Source of the DNA: JAKVCB01 sp965243695
GTDB lineage: Bacteria; Planctomycetota; Planctomycetia; Pirellulales; Lacipirellulaceae
Assembly (NCBI GenBank): GCA_965243695.1
Contig: CBDEWC010000014.1
Span: 434,001 to 498,000, forward strand
Length of the DNA: 64,000 nt
Direction: 5' to 3'
The notes beneath the pieces are model-generated. The model had not been told where the DNA came from and did no database searches. It saw nothing but the letters and a program-made list of their open reading frames with translations. Every line of letters begins with the position of its first letter. The stretch's first letter is position 1. A program made the position numbers and the translations under genes. Below are positions 45,401 to 52,342 of this stretch, one piece after another.

Positions 45401-45541
45401 TGCCAGGAAAGGACCAGACGACTGGGTTAAGTCGATCAGAAACGGTTTTTTTTCAGCCGGGATCAGGCCGGAGCGGTAAGTTGCGTCTAATCGCTGCTCG
45501 GATGGCCGGTGAATGGTCTGATGATTTAGAAGGTTACGCAT
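42467..45541 (-). CDS. three-domain fusion: class III aminotransferase, GNAT acetyltransferase, degenerate aminotransferase
   Basis: The 1024-residue protein opens the lysine operon. Residues 20-455 resemble lysine 6-aminotransferase: AFEGSFHGRMMV, LVYDEIQTGFG with Asp284, and AAVVCAKKAQTG with Lys321/322. Residues 475-685 form a GNAT domain, with acetyl-CoA loop VVEQYRGRLGRVL near 611-623 and SYPTKYLP; this region is comparable in size to beta-lysine N6-acetyltransferase (AblB/YodP). Residues 740-1000 look like a second aminotransferase lacking key residues: FNESASLFYR in place of DEIQTGFG and YLGGQMALV in place of the lysine block. GGAAAGG lies ten bases before the ATG. I propose beta-lysine acetylation by the middle domain. 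Confidence 0.8.
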   Translation of the reverse strand: MRNLLNHQTIHRPSEQRLDATYRSGLIPAEKKPFLIDLTQSSGPFLAIEQGDLICDGASQIASLGLGLNASALFGAAEHLESWINDTESDNFSAIRQAYQQLLQRQLGSDRFSAHFCGSGAEGIETALGHFFTHRSNPKARRVLAFEGSFHGRMMVALASTWNRAKREPFSWPGHESVFAPYPEMDTSEIGAPLAPAGWVRLWSELSAPDFEEALSHARAEADGLLGAEIDSLLAVREHLQSGDVFAILIEPMQCEGGDRYSSARFHQGLACLATALNVPLVYDEIQTGFGLGGEFFWHRMFDLRLANQQPFFPAAVVCAKKAQTGLVLTLDSVPAATGQYSTASLIRGYIQASVIHQFQKSITLIEETNRQQLGQLLEDYGQAIGRPRVQGLAFAFDLTNPELLQRFVGHRFEHGLLFYPAGEKTARFRMNLGFQSEHILLFWSQLQSVLKSALNDESPSPAEITVRPRDTTNSYEFHELLLDQKIGRLKGDLAPGQDATTEFLQRQLERSLPETNLEIVVLNKANYADFRARILQLQADVYEPARQSSAAEFDALFATENPLSILLLQDHQIVAMAFGGPLEIFRSVRGVETDPHLHDPTVAYMLDLTVVEQYRGRLGRVLKQALTILALERGYTAMHGRNRDRLAAGMWAINLSLGSYPTKYLPDDYPDTKPFRDCIYYRCPTVWSQPPIDLSAGIEMPLGISHLDADFLHNNLPALVNKITLSNFVTEQFLDQLDEVAEIFPAELRHLYTANGLSECIDKIAKVLWRHRQPRTGLLTIEGHDFGSGSLLARSLSGIGDPFFKVNRLPTPTGPEDQKFFNALESRLQEDDLLAMFVEPLMRQSLGRLPLPVLERVVQSCREYGVPVVFNESASLFYRYSEQAFTASGNPQIQPDAAVAYLGGQMALVATTKHLFIDKPLMLISTWDGDAFSLSQFHRAMAAVQADPNAYFSTMATFHQNLSGIVQQDPHAASELERGIGCLTGGLPDSIAPFFRQAGKSRWRSCPSYSEMLRFNKTAALSH

Positions 45542-46153
45542 GGGACTACGGCCTTTCCAGCATCACTCAACAGACAGAGATTCGGTTAGATGTTTCGTTG
45601 TCGGCGTATGACGACGAGCCCCTATAGGTACATAGTAATTGAAAGAATCGCTTTCCCGCCACGCCAAACAATTTGGCTGTTTTGCCAAGGTGCACTCGGT
45701 GCGTATGCGGGAAGCGCTCTTGTTTTTACGTAGAGAAGCGGGTTCTGTTCGAATTTCCAAGGTGGTTTTCGTGGGTGCCGGACACGGAGGGCGATACGAC
45801 GATTGGCCTGGCTCTCCCCAGACTGGCCGACGGTCACCGTACGTGGTAAATTAGGCGACGCCCGGGGAAACCTGAGAGCCCTTTCCGACGGCAACCGGCG
45901 AAACAGCGGACCCGGAAAGACGATCGATTCCCAGGGAACTCGGTGGTTTTGTGCATGTGTACGTTCCCCCGCCTGGTGTCTCTTTCGCATCGTCGAAGTC
46001 GCAGCGGTTGGCATGATAGGCCCGCTGCTTCGAGTTGGTGCCAGGATGTCCGGACGACCGCACTTGATTTTAAGCCAGGCCTACCGGGAGCAGCCGCTCT
46101 GCGGATAATCAGACCGAGCCTGTAAAACTGACGAACCCAGGAGAGAATATAGC
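45542..46153. other. intergenic region upstream of the lysine operon
   Basis: This 610-base gap separates the divergent lysine operon and lipoprotein genes and should hold both promoters. I see two hairpins: GCCAAA/TTTGGC at 45663-45677 followed by TGTTTT, and GCAGCGG/CCGCTGC at 46001-46028. I looked for a lysine riboswitch (the operon reads to the left) and found no recognisable match. No ORF with family features is present. Confidence 0.45.
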
Positions 46154-46576
46154 ATGTGCGTTTACCCATTCCGTTTCTTGCTCGCCACGATTTTCACATT
46201 GCCGATTTTGTTGACGGCTTGCAATCAGGCGGGCACGGACGATGGATCGGCAACGGTCGCTGATCAATTTATGCGGGCCTATTATATCGCTGACGACATG
46301 GCAGCAGCGGTTAAGTTAACAAGTGGCAGTGCCCAGGAAAAGCTGGGCCCGGAGGCACAGCAAATCGAATCGGAGGGAATCACCGAACCGGTTCAGGACA
46401 AGCCAATCGTGCAAATCACGCGCCCCGAAACAAAAAAAATCTCTCCCACCGAAACGCGCTACGTGTATCAGGTCACATCCGAGGTGGCCCAGATCGCTCC
46501 GATAACCGCCAAGCTCTCATTGACCAAAGATGGCAATAACTGGACGGTTTCAAAATTTGTCGAGGAACAAAAGTAG
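46154..46576 (+). CDS. small secreted lipoprotein of unknown function
   Basis: AGGAGAG lies eight bases before the ATG. The first 22 residues form a lipoprotein signal with lipobox LLTAC. The remaining 118 residues include ATVADQFMRAYYIADDMAAAVKLTSGSAQEKL and a C-terminal VAQIAPITAKLSLTKDGNNWTVSKFVEEQ, resembling the DUF4878/NTF2-like pattern of an initial helix and a final twisted strand with a Trp. The function is unknown. It diverges from the lysine operon. Confidence 0.75.
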   Translation: MCVYPFRFLLATIFTLPILLTACNQAGTDDGSATVADQFMRAYYIADDMAAAVKLTSGSAQEKLGPEAQQIESEGITEPVQDKPIVQITRPETKKISPTETRYVYQVTSEVAQIAPITAKLSLTKDGNNWTVSKFVEEQK

Positions 46577-46728
46577 AGGAACCAAAGATCATATCGACGG
46601 TCCGGGCGCTGTCGAAGTGGCAGAGTGGACCGTGCGTGTCGGTTCGATGTCCGCCCAGAAAAAAGGCCTGCATTCCAAACGGGCCGAGCGAACCGGTGCC
46701 CCTTAGTCCGGCAGCGAACGTGCGTCAA

Positions 46729-48114
46729 TTAGTCTTGCCCAGCAGTATCGACCGTCGGTACGGTTCGTGGCTCGAGTCGGCTGCCGGCAATCGCCTGGCC
46801 GTCAAACAGGATTGTTTTTTCGCGGGCAAGCGTGGTTACGTCAACGGTTGGGTTGTGCCGGGTAAAGATCAACCGTGTCCGGCAACCGGGAGCAAGGCGG
46901 CCAATGGGCTCGGAGAAGCTGAGCAGCGCGGCGCTCGTTCCGGTGGCACTTTTTAAGACCTCAACGGGTGGCATGCCAGCCTGTTGCATCAACTCCAATT
47001 CCCGCAGAAACCCGAGTCCATGTGGGACACCACAAGACCCTGCGTCGCTGCCGGCGATGATGGTGACCCCCATCTCGCTTGCGAGTCGGAGACTTTCCGA
47101 GTGTTCTTCAATGATGCGACGCAGTTTGCTCGTAATGGACTCGTCCCAGCCAAGCTCGCTGGCCCGGTCAATTTGTACCTGGACTGGGGCAAAGGTAGGT
47201 ACCCATCCCATCTGACGATCACGCAATTTGGAGAGTTGCTGGCGACTCACAAAGAAACCGTGTTCTACCGTCGTGACACCCCCTTCGATAACATTTTCAA
47301 TTCCATCGGTTCCCGAGGCGTGGGCGAACGATTGGAGTCCATGTTCCCTGGCTGCTTCGACAAAGGCGCGGACTTCGTCCACCGACATTTGTGGCGGGGC
47401 AGTGACTTGACCAGCTTTGAAGTTGATGATGCCGGTTGCGATGAGCTTGATCCGATTGGCACCTCTGGCGACGCGATCGGCAACGCATGCGGCCGGGCTG
47501 GTGAACTCCTCAACCGGCCGGGCCATGAAACTTGCGTAGCGACCTTGGTGGTGAATGGCGGCGCCGGGGCTGTCGATCATACCGGTAGTGGAAATCTGTC
47601 CGCGCGTCTCGGCAGACTCGGCCGCCAGGCGAAGCCCCACTCCATCTTTGTCACCCGCATCGCGGACAGTACCAACACCGGTTGCAAGAATCTCCGGCCA
47701 GCGATTACGTGCTTGAGCCAGGAGTTCTTCGGGTGACAGGGTGAGATACTTCCGGCGAACTTCAAAGTCGACCGGTGTGCCATCAAGAAACAAATGGGCG
47801 TGGGCCTCAATCAGCATTGGCAGCACAGTGATTTCAGGAAGATTGGCGTCGGGCTTCGTTTGGCCAGGCCGCAGCAAGTTGGCCGGTGGAGAAGCGTCAT
47901 CCCCTCCCACGTACCGAATTTTCAGGGCGTCGTACACCAGGTGCGCGGGAGAAACCAATGGGTTGGAGTGTCCGTCAAACAGTCTTCCAACGCGGACCCA
48001 GACGGGCGCCTTATGCGACGCCGTTTCGAGTTTTGAGGAGTCGAAAATTTCGGGGTCGTTATCCAAGGTGTGGCTCTCGGCAAAGTGAATCGGGCAAGCG
48101 TGCGTTGAGGACAC
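46729..48114 (-). CDS. amidohydrolase family metal-dependent hydrolase
   Basis: The 461-residue protein has the amidohydrolase core: VLPMLIEAHAHLFLDG (H-x-H metal site, near residue 104), GVGTVRDAGDKDG, FAHASGTDGIENVIEGGVTTVEHG (metal His residues) and IIAGSDAGSCGVPHG (catalytic Asp). Members hydrolyse amide or imide bonds in cyclic and acyclic substrates. It starts (GTG) three bases after the pterin methyltransferase stop, so it is in one operon with the methyltransferase and the MetF/MetV-like gene. The substrate may therefore be an N-methylated or formylated compound, but that is inference. Confidence 0.88.
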   Translation of the reverse strand: MSSTHACPIHFAESHTLDNDPEIFDSSKLETASHKAPVWVRVGRLFDGHSNPLVSPAHLVYDALKIRYVGGDDASPPANLLRPGQTKPDANLPEITVLPMLIEAHAHLFLDGTPVDFEVRRKYLTLSPEELLAQARNRWPEILATGVGTVRDAGDKDGVGLRLAAESAETRGQISTTGMIDSPGAAIHHQGRYASFMARPVEEFTSPAACVADRVARGANRIKLIATGIINFKAGQVTAPPQMSVDEVRAFVEAAREHGLQSFAHASGTDGIENVIEGGVTTVEHGFFVSRQQLSKLRDRQMGWVPTFAPVQVQIDRASELGWDESITSKLRRIIEEHSESLRLASEMGVTIIAGSDAGSCGVPHGLGFLRELELMQQAGMPPVEVLKSATGTSAALLSFSEPIGRLAPGCRTRLIFTRHNPTVDVTTLAREKTILFDGQAIAGSRLEPRTVPTVDTAGQD

Positions 48115-48117
48115 GGG

Positions 48118-49047
48118 TCAACGGTAGAGATCCATGATGCGGGCCGATTGGCAAAATCCAGCTTCTTCCTGGGAACCGCCCTCGGCAGGGCGCCCTTCCT
48201 GGAGTGCCTGTTTTACCACGACCAGATAACGATCGTCTGCGTCCAGCAAGTGGAGCTCTTTTTCGGGATTTCCCAACAAGGTATCCAGGCCGGCCTCAAC
48301 GGCAAGGGTGATATACGCATTTTCCAGCCCTTCACGGATATGTTGGGGGACACCGAACGAAAAATTGGTTAGCCCCACCGACAAGTGCACACCTTCCAGG
48401 TCGGGATCAGCGCGAATCAGCCGCATGGCATCCAAGCCCATATTGACCAGGCCGTAGGTGTCGGCACTGATGGGAGCCAATCCCGGATCGATAATAATTT
48501 GATCATTCGTACGTCCCGCCTTGGTCGCCAGCATTTCGACAAAATCTTTGGCGGAGTGGTGAACTTCCTCCGGAGCAAAGCACTGTCCACTGCCGCCATC
48601 GGCAAATTTTTCCGAGGCCATGACGATCACATGCGTGTCGAACTCCGTAATTAATTCGAGCATGCCGTCAAGATTCTCTCGCGACGCCGCCAGGGAGTTA
48701 AAGATTGCCGGCCCGCTCCGCGCGGGGTCATACACTTCGAGGCAGTGACGATGAAAATCAATCCAGGGGTTATCGAAAGCCAGCGGCAACGGCGAAACTT
48801 CCTGGATAGCAGGAACCACCTCGGGTACAAACTCGATCATTTCCTCCGGGCGGACACGTAATTTTTGGGTGCCGTCGAGGTTAACCGTCAGCGCCGATGC
48901 GCCTAATTCTGTTTGCAGCCTGGCCAAATGTTGGTAACCGTCCAGGTTGCGATCCGACCAGGCGCGACGGGCGCGCGCAAAGGAGTTGTTGATCAACTCG
49001 CCAATCAATTGAAATGGGCGTCCGTTCTGGGCTAATTCTTTGGCCAT
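48118..49047 (-). CDS. pterin-binding methyltransferase (MeTr/DHPS fold)
   Basis: The 309-residue protein matches the TIM-barrel pterin-binding family shared by dihydropteroate synthase, AcsE and MtrH-like methyltransferases. The diagnostic segments are LIGELINNSF at the start, DNQIIIDPGLAPIS-like NDQIIIDPGLAP near residue 184, and GLTNFSFGVPQHIR, close to the 'G-L-S-N-V-S-F-G' block of methyltetrahydrofolate:corrinoid methyltransferase. It would move methyl groups between tetrahydrofolate and a corrinoid protein. It lies between the MetF/MetV-like gene (14 bases upstream) and the amidohydrolase. No corrinoid-binding protein is in the window. Confidence 0.85.
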   Translation of the reverse strand: MAKELAQNGRPFQLIGELINNSFARARRAWSDRNLDGYQHLARLQTELGASALTVNLDGTQKLRVRPEEMIEFVPEVVPAIQEVSPLPLAFDNPWIDFHRHCLEVYDPARSGPAIFNSLAASRENLDGMLELITEFDTHVIVMASEKFADGGSGQCFAPEEVHHSAKDFVEMLATKAGRTNDQIIIDPGLAPISADTYGLVNMGLDAMRLIRADPDLEGVHLSVGLTNFSFGVPQHIREGLENAYITLAVEAGLDTLLGNPEKELHLLDADDRYLVVVKQALQEGRPAEGGSQEEAGFCQSARIMDLYR

Positions 49048-49061
49048 AGAGGTTTGTCAGG

Positions 49062-50768
49062 TTAGAGAGAAGGCTTGTTGGTGGGAGGTGTTGCCGTTGC
49101 TGGATTTTCAGCAGGGGGGTTTGCAGTGGGTGGGTCCTGATTGATGGGAGAGGAAGGGTTTGCAGGCTGCACGATGGTCGTATCGGTGGCGCTCGTGTCG
49201 TGTTTCGGGATCGGTTGGCTGTGGTGGTCGCGACCTAAAAAAGTGTTTCCCCAGCTGGAGGTTCCCCGGAGCGATTCGTCCTGGATCACCGGTGCATGGT
49301 CGAGCAGCGTCAGTTCGCGACCCTCGAATTTCAGACGGTCATAGGCACGAGACCAAATGCATTCAAAATCGTCGACCTCGCACAGGCCGTTACGCGTTCC
49401 ACCGCACGGCCCGTTGCGCTGATTCTTGGCGCATTGCGATTCCGGGCAGAGGTACGCGATATCGGGCAAAGAACAGTCACCGCAGTCCTGGCAGCGAAAT
49501 AAAGCTGCTTTCGAAGCGTGTTCCACAATTCGCAATGCGTACGGTCCCTGGGTAGGATCTTGCGACGAGCCATAGATTTCCTTTCCCCACTGGAAGATCT
49601 TTTTGCCGGGTGTGAATACCGCCTCGTGGATCCACTTACTGAGTCGATATCCCCAGGTAACGTTCTTCGATGGCTTGCGCAGCTTCCGCGATTTCTCATA
49701 ATCGGGATTGAGTCTTTGGGGGTCTGCCAGGCCGGTCCCTGGATCCTTGGCATAAAGATAAAATTCGTCCGGTTGTGGATAGCAAATCTCGCGGGCAAAG
49801 TCTTTCCAGTCGTCTGGTGCATAGGAAGCTTCCAGGTCAAGAATACTTTGAATCTCTTCCATTTGGTGGATACCACCAAGGTAAGCACCGCGAAAACCCA
49901 TGCCCCGAAAACAGGCCATTTGTCGGGCTGCCAACTCGCGGAAAAATTGCTGTCCCTGATCGGGACTTTTGGCCTGTTGTGCGCACAATGTAAAGAGCGG
50001 ATCACTGATGATCACGCCTGGGATCCGCTGGGAGCGAAAGAAATCAGCCGTTCGCTTCGTGAGCAAAAAGACATTGCCGATCAGGGGCACTTGGGACCGG
50101 CCATGCTGTGCCAGGTAGGTGAGCATCTCGTGACTTTTGCGAGCATCGAAACCGATTTGGGCGATCAGGAACCGGGCCCCTACCTGGAGTTTCTTCTCCA
50201 TCTTCAGGTACTGCGGAACCACTTCACTCTCATGGCGTTTGAAATTGGTGGCCACAGCGCCTGCAAGAAGGTTGGTTGGCTTTAAGGACGGCGACGTTGT
50301 CTCTCCTTGATGACTCACCGAGGGACGACCAAAACCTCGGTTCATTTCATCCAAGAGTGTCAACAGGCCGACCGAATCAATATCAAACACCGACTTGGCG
50401 ATCCCGCGGTACCCGCCTGATGGGTAATCACCGCTGAGGGCCAGGATGTTGGAAAACCCTTCGCTTGCCAGTTGCCACGCCGTGCTTTCCAGGCCATGGC
50501 GATTAAAATCCTTGCACGACAAGTGGATGACCACGTCCTTGCCGGCATAGAGGATGTTCTTCCCCAGGGCCATGGGGCTTAGCATCGGGTTGCCGCCGGC
50601 ATTGTCGGTAATCGATACCCAATCAATCTTTTCGTAATCGGTCAACTGCGACGCGAGGCGGCGGGTCCTGCGGGCCTTGGTGTCCTGCATCGTCCCTCGC
50701 GTTGTAACCAACTCGACGCCAATCATAAAATCTTGGCTTTCTAAAAGTCGGTTACGGAAGGTCATCAT
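49062..50768 (-). CDS. MetF-type methylenetetrahydrofolate reductase fused to MTHFR C-terminal (MetV-like) domain
   Basis: The ATG at 50768 is used; a GTG at 50777 is possible. Residues 10-310 form the MTHFR TIM barrel (VSITDNAGGNPMLSP, NILALSGDYPSGGYRG). Residues about 390-500 form the MTHFR C-terminal domain with cysteine blocks CQDCGDCSLPDIAYLC and CAKNQRNGPCGG, a zinc/iron-sulphur binding motif as in MetV. The last 55 residues are a Pro/Thr/Asn-rich low-complexity tail. The enzyme should interconvert methylene- and methyl-tetrahydrofolate. It heads an operon with the pterin methyltransferase and an amidohydrolase. Confidence 0.9.
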   Translation of the reverse strand: MMTFRNRLLESQDFMIGVELVTTRGTMQDTKARRTRRLASQLTDYEKIDWVSITDNAGGNPMLSPMALGKNILYAGKDVVIHLSCKDFNRHGLESTAWQLASEGFSNILALSGDYPSGGYRGIAKSVFDIDSVGLLTLLDEMNRGFGRPSVSHQGETTSPSLKPTNLLAGAVATNFKRHESEVVPQYLKMEKKLQVGARFLIAQIGFDARKSHEMLTYLAQHGRSQVPLIGNVFLLTKRTADFFRSQRIPGVIISDPLFTLCAQQAKSPDQGQQFFRELAARQMACFRGMGFRGAYLGGIHQMEEIQSILDLEASYAPDDWKDFAREICYPQPDEFYLYAKDPGTGLADPQRLNPDYEKSRKLRKPSKNVTWGYRLSKWIHEAVFTPGKKIFQWGKEIYGSSQDPTQGPYALRIVEHASKAALFRCQDCGDCSLPDIAYLCPESQCAKNQRNGPCGGTRNGLCEVDDFECIWSRAYDRLKFEGRELTLLDHAPVIQDESLRGTSSWGNTFLGRDHHSQPIPKHDTSATDTTIVQPANPSSPINQDPPTANPPAENPATATPPTNKPSL

Positions 50769-51017
50769 GGGACTCACATCGTTGATGGGGCAGTTGGCCG
50801 ATGATCACTGCCGATGATCACTGAAGGAGGAGAACCCATCTATTGTACTCTCGAGACAGGTCTCCAGGGTAGATTATCGGCGTTTGTCGGTCCCGCCATC
50901 AGGTTTTGGTAGGAGCCGTTGTCCCCTGTTTTTCAATAGGGAGACAAGAAGCCAGTCGCGCCGGGTGAGAGGCGCGTGGATACCGTTTCGCCGGGTAAGC
51001 ACCGCCGAGAGAACCGT

Positions 51018-51983
51018 TTAAAGTTTTGGCGGGTGCGACACAGGGGGTGGCTCTGCCTCGGCAATGGACTGTGCCTGGGCGAGCACCTGTATGGTTGGCA
51101 TGATGGTCTCTGGCGTGATCGCCGGTGGGCGATTTTCACGCACCGCTGCGACAAACTCAGCATTCTGGTCGACCAGGTCCAGGATGGATTGCCGGGGTAC
51201 TAAAACCTTGCCCTCGAAGTCGTACAAGGTTTCATGCTTCCAAAGAAATGTTTCTTCGTGACCAATCACCAGCACTTGCATGCCAGCGCCTGGCGTGAAG
51301 TAAGACTGCGCAACGGTGGCGATGGCGCCACTGGGGAGGGTCATAGTGAGTGACATATCCACCGTCCCTTGCTGGCGGTAGTCGGGGCCGGGATGGTACG
51401 AGAGGCGCTCTGCCGAAGAGGCATTGCCCAGCCACATGGCCAGGTCGGTCAGGTGGGCACCGTGGTGCCATAAAATGTTGTCGGTCCATGAACGGGGCTT
51501 GCCGGTTGCCGTGAGATTGGTTCGCCGAGGAATGAAAATGTTGCCCAAGAACTGTGTCATGTGAAAGTGGTCTTCTTCGACCAGGCGCCGAATGTACGAG
51601 AATGCATGCAGAAAACGCATCGAGTGACAAATCATGAGCCGTCGATTAACCTGCTGGGCCAACGCAGCCAGGCCCTGGGCGTCGGCCAGGGCCATCGCAA
51701 TCGGGATCTCCAGCAGGACGTGCTTTCCGGCGTTGAGCGCAGCGGTTGCTTGCGACACGTGCAGGACGTTTGGGCTGGTGATGACCACCGCGTCTACGGT
51801 GTCGTCAGCGAGCGCTTCGGCCAGTTCGAGCGTCTGGTGCTCAAGCTCCCACTCTTTGGCAAAGGCCTGAGTCGGTTCCGGGCGGCGGCCAACGAGCCAA
51901 CGGAAATGGATATCCTCCAGCGTGCGGAGCGCCCGCACATGATGTTCGGCAATCATTCCGTACCCGACAAGGCAAATGTTCAT
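51018..51983 (-). CDS. Gfo/Idh/MocA oxidoreductase, LigC-like
   Basis: From the ATG at 51983 the protein has 321 residues. It has the Rossmann start MNICLVGYGMIAEHH and the active-site block RRTNLTATGKPRSWTDNILWHHGAH near residues 155-180. That block resembles the 'R-R-T-N...P-R-S-W-T-D-x-L-L-W-H-H' segment of LigC (4-carboxy-2-hydroxymuconate-6-semialdehyde dehydrogenase). The E-K-P lysine is replaced (Glu92-Ile93-Pro94). A role in aromatic or other semialdehyde oxidation is possible, but no other lig gene is seen. It diverges from the large membrane protein gene. Confidence 0.8.
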   Translation of the reverse strand: MNICLVGYGMIAEHHVRALRTLEDIHFRWLVGRRPEPTQAFAKEWELEHQTLELAEALADDTVDAVVITSPNVLHVSQATAALNAGKHVLLEIPIAMALADAQGLAALAQQVNRRLMICHSMRFLHAFSYIRRLVEEDHFHMTQFLGNIFIPRRTNLTATGKPRSWTDNILWHHGAHLTDLAMWLGNASSAERLSYHPGPDYRQQGTVDMSLTMTLPSGAIATVAQSYFTPGAGMQVLVIGHEETFLWKHETLYDFEGKVLVPRQSILDLVDQNAEFVAAVRENRPPAITPETIMPTIQVLAQAQSIAEAEPPPVSHPPKL

Positions 51984-52115
51984 GGTGCTACTTTTCTTGT
52001 GGTAGAGCGGCAAATTTTCCGGAGACTCAATCAAAAGGGTTTTTGAAATTTAATGAGCAGCGGAACCATTGTAAACAAACTTTGGACTGCGAAGGGATCG
52101 ATTCGGTGCACTCTC

Positions 52116-52131
52116 AAGCCAGATCTGGCTT
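52116..52131. promoter_or_regulatory. perfect 16-bp palindrome between divergent genes
   Basis: AAGCCAGATCTGGCTT reads identically on both strands. It lies about 130 bases upstream of the LigC-like gene and 210 bases before the membrane protein gene, in a 359-base divergent intergenic region where an operator would be expected. No regulator family is assigned. I saw nothing else in this gap except the 16-bp duplication at 52305-52336. Confidence 0.4.
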
Positions 52132-52304
52132 CGAGTCGCTTGAGGATCACGTTATATTGGTTTCCTGTGAAGTAGTTTGCATCGAGCCCGTTGGCGATTT
52201 CGTTTTTAGCCAATGGCAGATTGGTGGTTCGGTTGCGACCTGCACACCTTGGTTGGCCCGGTGGAATCCTAGCAGCGCACACAGGTTTTTGCCCCGCCTC
52301 TATA

Positions 52305-52336
52305 GACCCTGCGAAAAGCAGACCCTGCGAAAAGCG
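52305..52336. repeat. 16-bp tandem duplication upstream of the membrane protein gene
   Basis: GACCCTGCGAAAAGC followed by A (52305-52320) and by G (52321-52336) forms two copies differing in the last base. The second copy ends six bases before the ATG at 52343. It places a GCGAAAAGC-type sequence twice in the leader and may alter ribosome access, but this is probably a slippage event. Confidence 0.75.
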
Positions 52337-52342
52337 ATTCCC

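Noticed and set aside
45542..46153. Lysine riboswitch upstream of the kamA operon
   Set aside because: I looked for the conserved lysine-riboswitch core on the minus strand and did not find it; only simple hairpins are present.
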